A DNA stretch of 64,000 nt from Formicarius rufipectus (taxonomy: Eukaryota; Chordata; Aves; Passeriformes; Formicariidae). Positions 23,501 through 32,800 of this stretch are shown here, one piece after another. The notes beneath the pieces are model-generated. The model had not been told where the DNA came from, did not search any database, and saw only the letters and a list, made by a program, of their open reading frames with translations. The translations under genes were made by a program, and so were the position numbers. The stretch is from positions 713,697 to 777,696 of the forward strand of contig VXAU01002436.1 of the NCBI GenBank assembly GCA_013399695.1, read 5' to 3'. Numbering within the stretch: position 1 is the stretch's first letter; every line of letters starts with the position of its first letter.

Positions 23501-23676
23501 TGAGTTGGTGGAGGGGGGAAACCAAAAAAACCAAACCAAAAAGAAGCTTAGGTTTATTCTGATGCTGACCCTATAACTGATCACTTTCCTCCTAGGAAAA
23601 CTCAGACCTGGAGCCTCAGACTGGCCATGATGGGCTGTATGACTTCTCAGTGAAGAAGCAAGATTTCAACTTCTGA
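17477..23676 (+). CDS. KPNA7: KPNA7, karyopherin (importin) subunit alpha-8
   Basis: Nuclear import adaptor: armadillo repeats bind a cargo NLS, and an N-terminal IBB domain binds importin beta. Ten coding exons join in frame: 17477-17539, 18186-18323, 18846-18931, 19326-19594, 20081-20163, 20659-20922, 21282-21515, 21825-22007, 22431-22580, 23596-23676, all with GT-AG introns, giving 516 residues and a TGA stop. Visible features: a basic IBB (residues about 11-50, with KFKNKGKD, ELRKAKKDEQ and the autoinhibitory KRR at 45-47). The ARM Trp/Asn ladder is W137/N141, W179/N183, W222/N226 (major site) and W348/N352, W390/N394 (minor site). The C-terminus ends in KYF then QDFNF. KPNA7-type columns (IPRMVEFL, NKNPYP, ILPRLVELM, AAGPCQQIQQL, LVRSGVLKPL) plus adjacency to SMURF1 separate it from KPNA2. 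In mammals KPNA7 is oocyte/early-embryo biased; expression here is unknown. The gene looks intact. Confidence 0.9.
18186..18323 (+). CDS. KPNA7: KPNA7 coding exon 2 (residues 22-67)
   Basis: Acceptor CCCCTGCAG, donor GTGAGT, 138 nt, phase 0 at both ends. Encodes the IBB core ELRKAKKDEQILKRRN, the importin-beta binding and autoinhibitory stretch, followed by an acidic/Ser-Pro linker (ERSLSPEQDRPDE). Confidence 0.93.
18846..18931 (+). CDS. KPNA7: KPNA7 coding exon 3 (residues 68-96)
   Basis: Acceptor GACACAG, donor GTGTGT; 86 nt, leaving two bases of an Arg codon. Encodes the first armadillo helices (SLEQIAEAVKGNNPKLQLLA). Confidence 0.88.
19326..19594 (+). CDS. KPNA7: KPNA7 coding exon 4 (residues 96-186)
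   Basis: Acceptor CTCTTGCAG, donor GTGAGG; 269 nt. Contains WALTNIASG (W137/N141) and WALGNIAG (W179/N183), the central residues of the major NLS-binding groove. The FEAAWALTNIASGTSEHTRA run is the clearest importin-alpha signature in the window. Confidence 0.96.
20081..20163 (+). CDS. KPNA7: KPNA7 coding exon 5 (residues 186-213)
   Basis: Acceptor ATGTGTACAG, donor GTAAAT; 83 nt. Encodes DGPVYRDALINCDVVPSLLA, the ARM segment after WALGNIAG, so nothing is missing between exons 4 and 6. It is too short to be seen as a stand-alone open frame; the phases (1 in, 0 out) confirm it. Confidence 0.9.
20659..20922 (+). CDS. KPNA7: KPNA7 coding exon 6 (residues 214-301)
   Basis: Acceptor TGTTTCAG, donor GTAGGG; 264 nt, phase 0. 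Contains FLRNITWTLSNLCRNKNPYP (W222/N226, last major-site repeat) and CWAVSYLTDGSNDRI (W264/Y268). NKNPYP, where KPNA2 has NKNPAP, is a KPNA7-type feature. Confidence 0.95.
21282..21515 (+). CDS. KPNA7: KPNA7 coding exon 7 (residues 302-379)
   Basis: Acceptor TCTGTCTAG, donor GTGAGG; 234 nt. Contains LRAMGNVVTGTD (R306/N310, where the family has Arg instead of Trp) and QKEAAWALSNIAAGPC (W348/N352, minor NLS site). Confidence 0.95.
21825..22007 (+). CDS. KPNA7: KPNA7 coding exon 8 (residues 380-440)
   Basis: Acceptor CTTTTCCAG, donor GTAGGA; 183 nt, phase 0. Contains QKEGVWVVANLTTGGT (W390/N394, second minor-site repeat) and the LLSAKDSKTILIILDTLSNL helices. The Gly in QKEGVW replaces the family's usual Ala. 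Confidence 0.93.
22431..22580 (+). CDS. KPNA7: KPNA7 coding exon 9 (residues 441-490)
   Basis: Acceptor ATGTTACAG, donor GTATGT; 150 nt. Encodes the tenth ARM repeat, AAEKLGETEKLCLLVEEL through NIIEKYFSGE, the region that binds the export receptor CAS/CSE1L in the family. Confidence 0.94.
23596..23676 (+). CDS. KPNA7: KPNA7 coding exon 10 and stop (residues 491-516)
   Basis: Acceptor CTCCTAG; 78 coding nt plus TGA. Encodes the acidic-to-hydrophobic tail ENSDLEPQTG...DFSVKKQDFNF. An FNF end is what I recall for KPNA2, while human KPNA7 ends differently; the tail is the least conserved part of the family. Confidence 0.88.
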   Translation, partial: ENSDLEPQTGHDGLYDFSVKKQDFNF

Positions 23677-23805
23677 AGATAAATCATGGCTGAGCTCTGT
23701 GCTGATGGGTGAAGGGGACTTGGAAGAGCTCACACAAGGGGCAGAGATGCTGAGTCTTTTAACTTCTGAAACTTGTCAATAAAATGCAAATGCACTTCTG
23801 GCTTT
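23677..23805 (+). other. KPNA7: KPNA7 3' untranslated region
   Basis: A short 3' UTR from the stop to a probable cleavage site about 20-25 bases after the AATAAA. The cleavage point is inferred, not seen. Confidence 0.6.
23778..23783 (+). terminator. KPNA7: KPNA7 polyadenylation signal AATAAA
   Basis: A canonical AATAAA hexamer about 100 bases after the stop codon, followed by a T-rich stretch that can serve as the downstream element. It is the only canonical signal close to the stop. Confidence 0.85.
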
Positions 23806-25645
23806 ATATGATTACCTTTGATTATTTCCCCCCCTCACTTTAATCTGCTGTTGCAAATGACATGGTTTGTGTTTTCCAATAGCATCTTAAGGCCTTGCAG
23901 AAGGTGTTGGAGCTCCTGGGCATGTTTTCTGTGTGGGGACTTCCTAAATAATCAAGCTGCTTGGACAGCAGCATCTTGCCACCAAATCCTTGTGCTGAAA
24001 CTTCTAGGCTTGACTTAGAGTGGCTGAAAAAGCTCTGAGAAGAGCAGCTCTGTTTGGGAAGTGTTTCACCTTTCTGCAGGCACCATCACCTGTAGGAGGG
24101 GAGATGCTTTTGGCAGAGGAGGAACTCAGCCAGGAGGAGATGGCTCACTCCTTGCTGTGTGTTGCTTCACTTGCCCATGGAAGCTTTGGAGTCTGGATGT
24201 GGTAGATACTCCTGTGAGTAAATTCTGGTCCTTTGGAAGGACAGCTGTCAGAGGTAGAGTGCAGTAGGAATGATTCAGCTCTGCTGCAGCTTCCCTGGTG
24301 CCATCCACCACGCTGGAGCCCATGGACCTGGAGCTGCCCTCTCATTCTGAGGACCTGTACCTCAGGTTTCCATGTGGTGTCACAGCCTTCCAGCTGTGCT
24401 CTCCAGCTGCAGGTGAGCAGAACCTGAGGATGGGATTGGTGTGGCTCTTGAGTCCATGGCACAAAGCTGTGGATGCTGCTCTGTCCTTGCAGTGTTGGTG
24501 GGAACCTTTGCTCCTCAGGGCTTGGAGCATCTCCAAGGCTTTGCTCAGTGCAAGATGAGGGGGCACCTTTCTGCTCTGGGGGATTTGGCTCTTCAAAATG
24601 ACCCTGGGGTGGGCTCAAGGCTTTGCTTTCTTAGCTGCAGTGGGAAGTGACAGGGGAAAATCTCTTCAGGAACCTAAAACTCTTCCTCCACCCTGGATCT
24701 GTCCATCAGAGGATTTATGCATTTCTCCTGCAGGTCACACAGGGAAGAGGGAGTTGGTAGTAAAGTCTGCCCTGAGAGGAGCTGTGGGTGCCAGAGTTGA
24801 GTATCACTTCTCTAATATTAAAATGCCGGGATCTGAAAAGCAAAGTGCTTCTTGGATCCAAAGCTGTGGACTTAAAAGCACAGTAAAGCAATGCCTGAAC
24901 ACACCACTGACCAGGGCAGGGGGAGGGGGTGCTGTGTGTGCCTCCCCAGTGCTGACAGGGCTGCTGTGGCACCTGGGAATGGTCACATTTCACTGGGTAA
25001 AAGGAATCTGAGGAAGGTGCTTCCTCAGTGTAAGTGGAGACCCAGCCCGGAGCTGGGCTCTAGGTGGCCCCCCCCGACTCTGGATTGGGGTCCTGGGTGG
25101 CTTTTTGGCTGAAAGCAGGACAAGAGGAGTGGCACATCTCTGCCTTTCTGCCTCCATGTGCTGGTCACAAACCCCAGGCCCAGAGCTCCTCCTTCCCTCT
25201 GCTGCATCCATAGGCTGCAATATAAAACACAGCACTGTTCTTGTAGCCCTGACTTCCACCTTCAGCATCTCCCCTTTGCTGAGGAGAGGTGGGATGTGCC
25301 TCCTGGCAGCTGGAGAACTGCGACCAGTGCCTGCTGGAGCACCAGGACCTTCTGTGGTGGGGGGGTGTGACCTGCAGGCAGCTGCTTGCCTGGCTCTCTG
25401 GAGCTGCTCTGGCCCCAGCATTCCTGCCCAGGGTCATTTTGGGCTTAGTGCTTCTCCCTGGGGGCTTGGAGGCACCTGCTTCTCCCAGGGGAATGGGATG
25501 GGGCTTCCAGGGGGACTGGGGAAGGGGAGATACTGCTGTGCTGCATCCCCAGTGCTTCCTCAGGGCTGCTCAACCTCCCTCTAGAGATGTACCAAAAAAG
25601 AAGTAATTTTTCTAGTTAAAGCCTCCTGTGTCCTGGCCCCAGAGG
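23806..25645. other. KPNA7-SMURF1 spacer, no gene seen
   Basis: Same-strand intergenic DNA. Open frames are short, differ between strands and have no recognisable domains. I see no RNA gene. Confidence 0.55.
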
Positions 25646-25795
25646 AGAGTCACAGAACCAGAGAAGCTGGAAAAGACCTGCAAGATCAAGGTCTCCAGCC
25701 CAGTAACTCCTCAGTGTCACATCTCCTCATTCTTGGATGGTTCCCAGGGATGCTGACTGGGCAGCCTGGGCCCAGTGCTTGGCCATCCCTGAGTG
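25646..25795 (-). mobile_element. CR1 LINE 3' fragment, older subfamily
   Basis: The reverse of a CR1 tail: GAGTCACAGAACCAGAGAAG, GCTGGAAAAGACCTGCAAGATCA and the CCCAGGGATGCTGACTGGGC block, matching the CR1 type with GAATCACAGAATC and GAAAAGACCTCCAAGATCA. Boundaries are approximate. Confidence 0.7.
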
Positions 25796-26128
25796 CCCCT
25801 ACTCCACCCCCTGCCAACCTCAGCCACACCACACACCCACCACACCACCCTGCATGCCACCCCCATTCCACCCAGACAACCCTCTTTGTCTCCACTCTCT
25901 GCTAGGCATCCCTATTCCCCCAAATTCACACTGTTCCTCCATATTCCATGTTTATTCCCCCATCCCACCCCTGCACACCCTATTCCCCCTTATTTCCTCT
26001 GATCCACCCCCATTCCTCTGTACTTCCCCCCATATCACCACTATTCCCCCATACTACCCCTGTGTACTCCTATCCACCCTATTCCAGCCCTATTCTCCTA
26101 TCCCACTCCCATTCCTTCACAATCTACC
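25795..26128 (+). repeat. C/T-rich degenerate tandem repeat running into the gap
   Basis: Almost purine-free sequence built from variants of TATTCCCCCAT and CCACCCCT, clearest from about 25910. It stops at the assembly gap, so its true length is unknown. Confidence 0.8.
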
Positions 26129-26759
26129 NNNNNNNNNNNNNNNNNNNNNNNNNNNNNNNNNNNNNNNNNNNNNNNNNNNNNNNNNNNNNNNNNNNNNNNN
26201 NNNNNNNNNNNNNNNNNNNNNNNNNNNNNNNNNNNNNNNNNNNNNNNNNNNNNNNNNNNNNNNNNNNNNNNNNNNNNNNNNNNNNNNNNNNNNNNNNNNN
26301 NNNNNNNNNNNNNNNNNNNNNNNNNNNNNNNNNNNNNNNNNNNNNNNNNNNNNNNNNNNNNNNNNNNNNNNNNNNNNNNNNNNNNNNNNNNNNNNNNNNN
26401 NNNNNNNNNNNNNNNNNNNNNNNNNNNNNNNNNNNNNNNNNNNNNNNNNNNNNNNNNNNNNNNNNNNNNNNNNNNNNNNNNNNNNNNNNNNNNNNNNNNN
26501 NNNNNNNNNNNNNNNNNNNNNNNNNNNNNNNNNNNNNNNNNNNNNNNNNNNNNNNNNNNNNNNNNNNNNNNNNNNNNNNNNNNNNNNNNNNNNNNNNNNN
26601 NNNNNNNNNNNNNNNNNNNNNNNNNNNNNNNNNNNNNNNNNNNNNNNNNNNNNNNNNNNNNNNNNNNNNNNNNNNNNNNNNNNNNNNNNNNNNNNNNNNN
26701 NNNNNNNNNNNNNNNNNNNNNNNNNNNNNNNNNNNNNNNNNNNNNNNNNNNNNNNNNNN
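26129..26759. other. assembly gap, 631 N
   Basis: Unsequenced bases between the pyrimidine repeat and the SMURF1 5' UTR. The SMURF1 core promoter and transcription start most likely lie within it. Translations crossing it are not real. Confidence 1.
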
Positions 26760-26782
26760 GGTTGAGCTCGGCGCCTCCGCCG

Positions 26783-26810
26783 CCTCCTCCTCGTCCTCCT
26801 CCTCCTCCTT
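26783..26810 (+). repeat. SMURF1: (TCC)n tract in the SMURF1 5' UTR
   Basis: Nine near-perfect TCC/CCT triplets with one CG interruption, 20-48 bases before the start codon. Length variation here would alter the 5' UTR only. Confidence 0.85.
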
Positions 26811-26830
26811 CTGCCGCTGCTGCAGGCGCG

Positions 26831-26885
26831 ATGTCGAATCCCGGTACCCGCCGGAACGGCTCCAGCATCAAGATCCGCCTCACAG
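26831..26885 (+). CDS. SMURF1: SMURF1 coding exon 1 (residues 1-18)
   Basis: ATG with G at -3; encodes MSNPGTRRNGSSIKIRLT; donor GTAACG, one base carried over. The frame stays open upstream to the gap (a Pro/Ala-rich reading), but there is no ATG there and the family starts at this Met. Confidence 0.96.
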
Positions 26886-29800
26886 GTAACGGGGCGGGGG
26901 CGGCACGGGGTGTGTGTGGCCGCAGAGCCGGGCCCGGGCTGTCCCCCCTTCCCCTCGCCCCCTCCCCGGCCGGGCCTAGCTCCCAGCGTGGCTTAACTTT
27001 TATCCACCGTTTTTCGGTTCCATTTCCACCTCCGTGGCCCGACGGAGCCTCTCTTGGTTCTCATTTATTTGTGTTTTTCCCCTGCCTCCCCCCGCCCCGC
27101 CCCCCGGTGTGGGGGCGCTTTAGCCCCCCTTGGGGTGACACACATTTGAGGGCTGGGGGGGTTTTGTTGCTGTGTGCCCCTCGTTTTCCAGCAGGTCAGG
27201 GCGCCCCGCGGCTTCTTGGGATTCTTCCTGTGCCTTCCCCCGTGGAAGGGGCCGTTCACCCCAGACACACCCCCTGATCCTTCATGGGGTCTCTGCTGCA
27301 CCCTTCCCAGTTGGGGAGTCCCTGTGAAACCCCCCCCCTACAGCCTACTCCTTCATGGGGTCTCCTCTGCACCTCCACTGTGTGTGGGGGTCCCTGTGAC
27401 ATCCCTTCTCTCCTCCCAGCCCTTTTCTGGGGTCTCTTCTGCACCTGCCCCCATGAAGGAGTCTCTGTGACACTCCCCACAGCAGACCAGGTTCACCCTG
27501 CTCCTTCCTGGGGGCTCTTTTCCACCTTCTCTTGTGGGTGTCCCCCCCACTTCTGCCAGACAGACCACCCTGCCCCTTCCTGGGGTTTCCTCTCCACCTT
27601 TCTCGGGAGGATTTCCCAGGGCCACATCTCCCACGGACTGGCTTTCAGCAAAGCCTTTCATAATTTGCCTTCACTTTAATTAATAAACCCTAAGCTTCCT
27701 GTCTTCCAAGGAGGATAACTCTAGTTCCTAACGAGAAAACATTCATTTCCTTGCTTTTAGTTTGTTTTGGTTTGGTTTTTATTAGTTTGTTTTGTGTGTG
27801 TGTTTTATTCTTTTCCCTCTTTCCTCCTGACCTGCTCTCACCTGGCAGGTTGTTCATTCAGCTGTGGGAGCTCCTTCTCCGTGCAGGAGGTGACAGCCAG
27901 AGCGGTGCCACCCAGAGCTGTGTGTGTGTCCTGCCTCCTTCAGAGGCCTCTGGAGGGTGCACGGATGGAGAAAGCAATTTGTGTTGTTCCCTGAAAGATG
28001 TGCATTAAGACTTTTGGAAGCTGCTCTGGTCGGTGCCAAGCTTGCTTCTTTAATGGGAACAGACACAGTTCCTGCTTGTGAAGGCTGCTGTGGGAATTAT
28101 TAAAGAATAAGGTTCAATCCAGTCTTTTCAAGGGCAACAAGTGAGTGCTTGGAGGGGGCTGGAGGAGCCACGGTGCTGCTCTGGGTGACTGGCATTGATC
28201 CCTGGAGAGGGATCCTCTGTCTGTGGGTGCAGAAAGCTTGGCAAACAATGAGAAAACAGTGCTGGTTAAACTGCAGTTACAGGTTAACTTGCTCCTGGCA
28301 CATAACACAGAGGCAAAATAAAATAAAACCCCTGGTGTTCTTTTAATCCTTTTGATTCTGCACTGCTTGTGCTTCAGAAGACCAAAGTTTGTGAGGATAA
28401 TGTCAATCTGAAAATCCTTTTCTTGGATGTGAGAAGGCTGGAAATATTTTTAGGTTGTATGGATGATGTTTGATCTGAGATGAGTTTTGTGGCGATGTAT
28501 ACCAAATGTCAGCTCACTCATTAATGTGGCTTATTTTTATGCAAGTCAGTCAATAAAAATGTGAGTTAAGTAACTTAGGCCATGGTCAGAGCCCTTCTCA
28601 GATGGAGGAGATCATTTAAATAACAGAGGGAAGCTATTGGGTTTAATTTTAAAGGCTGAATGCTGCAGCAAAACGCTTTTTCACTTGAAGCATGCACCAG
28701 TCTTCTCTGGGAGCTGGGAACGTTTCCTGGAAGAGTCTGAAGTTTCAGTTTATTGAGCAACTTGGTGGATTTATTTTTTATTGCTCTCCATTTTTTAACT
28801 GTATTGAAGAAATCTCCTGCTTGCTCAAACACATCTTCTGTTTTTACAAGCAGGAGATCTGGGTGGTGTGACAAAAATTGCTGTATTTAATCAACAAATA
28901 AATGGCTCTGGGAGAGGTTGAGCTCTGGAATTGTTGGGCAATGCTGAGTTCTTGGCTTGGCTGGGGCTGGGTGCTGACTTACCTGTTTCAAATGGCTGCA
29001 GCCAGCCTGGCTGTTGCTTTCTCATCTCTGGCAATTGGGAGATTTAAGCAGATTTGAATGAAGACAGAGGACCTCCTTTGTTATGATTTATTACCTGCAT
29101 TGTGTTTCCTGTGATTAGAAACCCTTTAAGTTTTGCACTGCTGAAAATAGCTGGGAAAATACCACTTAGGCTGAGGATGCCTGGGAGCATCCCTATGTGA
29201 ACAGGAAGGGAACAGGAGTTGAATCTCTTGTGATTTTTTAAAGTCAATGTTTTTCTAATATATTGGAAAGGTATTTGTGATAGCAGCATTTAGAGGTTAT
29301 TTGTGTGAATATACTTGAAAATTCTGGATCCTCTGTAGATTGCCAGAAGTGATCTCCCAGCTTACAGTGTCTGTCCTAGCCTGAAGCAAATCACAACGAA
29401 GTAAAGGTGGCAAATAATGCATTACTGTGTTGAAATACTAAAAAACCCCAAAACATCAGCAGTGTACTGGATGGAGGTTAAAATGATTTTGTGTCCTGTG
29501 GATCTCAAACATGCTCATCTCCCGTTGTATCTCAGTTCCTCCAAAACCTGTTCCTCTTATTTCCACTGAAGCCTTCACTGCTGGTGTTGGAGGAGCCAGA
29601 GATACTCCTGGCCTTGTCTCTTGCCCCTTGGTGCAGTTCTAGGCAAAGCAAGGGAGAACTTCCCCTTAAGCCTGTGGTCTCTGACTGTCTGTGCTGTCAT
29701 CAGGGTGGATTTCCCAGCACCAGGATGGGAAAAATGTGAGCTCAGGACCTGCTTGGCCAGGGCACCTTTCTGGAGCATGTGTCCCTTTTGATCCATGTGC

Positions 29801-32800
29801 TCCCCTAAAACGTTTGTTTGCTGCTGTAGTGGCTGCTCCCTGGGGAAGTTCCAAAGGATTCATCATCCCTGAGGCTCACACGTGTCTTGCTGACACTCCT
29901 GTATCACCCACAGGTACTGGTGGAACTGGCAGTCTCCTTGTGCTGGGTATCGGTGATGTGCCTGTTCCAGGGAGCCTGTGGGCAAGGGTTGCAGGTGGAG
30001 TTGGAAGGGCCACCAGGAAATGTGCTCAACATGGAACTTTTCGACGAGAAAAGTCTGCAAGTTGTCTTCTGGCTTCTTCAGCAGGGGCTCAGCTGAGGTG
30101 TTAAAAGCTGGCTGGCTTCTGGGGCTATTGTGGGACTGAGAAAAGACTGGGAAGGAAAAGGCATTATTTGAAACTTTATGGATCACTTCCTAGCTGGAGC
30201 AGGAAGGGGGGCAGACCTCATGGGTCTGACAGCTGTGTAGAGGACTGATGGCAAAATAGTCTCTTTAACAGAGAGGCAGGAGTCTGTGTAACAGGAGAAT
30301 ATAAATAACCATCTTCAAGCACCTCCCTGAGCTGCAGTTCAGAGTCCTCAAGGGTGTAGAAACACTTTCCTCCACAGAAAACCTGGCCTGGGAAGGTGCT
30401 GGGGTGCTGGTGGAGGCAGTTTTGGAAGGAGGGTAGAGGTGAGAAGCCTCCCAGGTGCAGTGTCAGAAGAATCAGGGAGGAGTGAGGAAGATGATGAAGA
30501 AGGAGGTGAGGGGAAGAGCCAGAGGGGGTTTATAAGTGACAGGTTTGGTTCCTGTAGTGAAGGTGGTGGTGCTGGTGGAAAGAAGTGACACAGATGAGTA
30601 TCCTGCACACACTTCCAGGTCACTGTAGTCAGTGCAGTTTATGGAAGCCCCAGCCACACGGCACGACCAGCTGCTAAAGGGGTGGCTTTGGGCCTTGCTG
30701 CAGTTGTAATCTAAAGAGTCCATAATGGAATACTGTGAGCCAGAAAGATAAAACATTACATTGCCTTAAGAGCAGTGTTCATTTAGGATTATTACAGAGG
30801 CACAGACTAAAATGTGTCCCAAATGTCAGGATGTTTTGCTTCGCTTTCATGGCTAAATGCATTGATCAATGCCACAGAGTTAACTGATCAATAGCAACAC
30901 TGATATTGGTGACCTGGACACTTTTATGTCCAGTGTTCACAAACAGCGAATATCTCTGTAGGGATGCCTCTGCCAGACGTGGTAGATACATCACAGGGTA
31001 GCTGTGGGCTTTTTTTATGGTTGGACACCAGGAAGACCACAGGTTTCAGGTGAAGAGCACTGGGGTGGGAAGGCAGGAACAGCTGACTGCTCATCCCAGC
31101 CTTTGTGGCAGCTGGAATTTAACGTGGGCAGTCTGTGCCGTGGGCAGCACGGTGGGGAGCTGAGTAGCTCCAAATGCATGCTTTTTTGCGTGGCAGTCTG
31201 CGGGGATGTTGAAACCCAGGGTTCGGTATTTTGTGCTCGTGAGGGTTTTCTCTGCCCCACAGACATGGGGAGAGGCGCTGGGATTTCAGCGCTGGGCTGG
31301 GGCTCCACACGGAGCTTGGCCACAGACTTCCTGTGTGATGCTGAGCAAGGCGTTGCAGCTGCTTCCCTTCCCCCGTCTGCCTCGGGAGGCAGCAGCGTTG
31401 TCGTGAAGGTAAATTTGTGGCTGCTGAGAACCCCGTGGGTAGGAATGGCAAAAAGGCTCAGGACATATAACTACGGGGACTTAAAAAAAAAAAAAAAAAT
31501 CAAATGTTGCTTTCACGGGAGGAAGTGGAGAGCACAGCCTTTGCAGCCAGCCAGCTGGCATTCTGGGGCTGCCAGAGTGGGAATCCAAAGAGCAGCCTTT
31601 TCCTCTGGGCAGGCTATGGGGGGGAGTGAGTCTCCTTTTTTGTTTCTCCCAGTGAGTCAAAGCTGTGCCAGCACCATTGTCCTGGTGGAAGTAAATTAAA
31701 TAACCAAAAGGAGTTTGTTTGAATATCCCCCTCAGGCAGCGAAAGTGGAAACAATAACTACTCTATTCCTAAGTTGAAACTTTCTTTTGTCAAATTGAAT
31801 GTCTTCATATAAAGAAATGCAATTTGGGATGTGGTTGTGCAGTTCATGATTTCTTTTTTATTCCATCATACCCACCAGTCTCAGGACAGTTTTCTCATCC
31901 ACTTCCTGAAATGGCTTTATCACATTTCTAAAAATGTGTAGCATCATCCTTTCTCTTTGTGTTTCAAAATCAATCATCAATTCTGGGGTAACACAAGCAG
32001 TGTTTGATTTCTCAGTAAGGAAGTGGATTTTACACCACAGTGTTCTCTGTGGCGGCAGCGAAACTTCACTGAGAGCAGCTCTGAGGCAGCTCAGACTGGC
32101 ACTGTAAATAAAGATCAGCCCCCTTGGTTGTTTCTGAGCTGGCTGCAGGTTTGCATGGTGGGTCACACAATGAAGAAGTACTGCATGGAAATACCATCCC
32201 TGTGTGTGTTTTGGAGGCTTACTTGGATTGCTGCCTACCTTGAAGCAGGTCCAGTTGAAATGCTTAGAGTTGGATTACTCTGGTTAGATTACTTGCTGCT
32301 ATTTATGGTTCTCCAGTTAACTACTCACTCGGCTGCGTGTTGGTTTGGGCTCTCTTGGTGGAGGCAGCGTGATAGCGCAGAGTGGTTTGGAGAAGATGTC
32401 ATGAAATCAGTCAGCTGGGTATGAAGTTTAGGTAGGTGCACAGCAGAGCAACTCAATTAAGACCTGAGGGAAGATAATATTAAAAATAAAGTGTAGAAGA
32501 GATGTTCCATCTGTCATCTTTTCTCCTAAGTTAGGAATTGAACCTTTTTTGTTTTTCCATTATGATTCCTCTGGAAATAGTCAAAATATTACTCTGAGAA
32601 GGACTGAATATAATTGAAAGCTTTTACCTGTGTTAGGGCTTACGTATTTTTCATGGAAACAGAAGCTGATTATTCTCCCAGAGTAAAATTGTTACTGAAA
32701 ATGGTTTGTTCTTTCCTGTACTGACAGTTGCCAGAGGACAAAGGAGTTGGTGAGATCTTGAGTCTCGAGGTACTTGTTGGCAATCACCGTGTTACGGTGG

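Larger units (their letters stand above)
26760..27200 (+). promoter_or_regulatory. SMURF1: CpG island at the SMURF1 5' end
   Basis: Dense CpG and G/C runs from the gap edge through exon 1 into intron 1 (GGCGCC, CCGCCGCC, GCCCCGCCCC). This is typical of a broad, TATA-less housekeeping promoter; the island's upstream part is hidden by the gap. Confidence 0.8.

Noticed and set aside
17477..23676. Calling the importin KPNA2
   Set aside because: The FNF tail resembles KPNA2, but NKNPYP, the IPRMVEFL and ILPRLVELM columns, AAGPC and the 516-residue length fit KPNA7, and the neighbour is SMURF1, as in mammals.
25737..26889. Long open frames across the N gap on both strands
   Set aside because: They consist mostly of unknown residues; the gap has no stops by definition.
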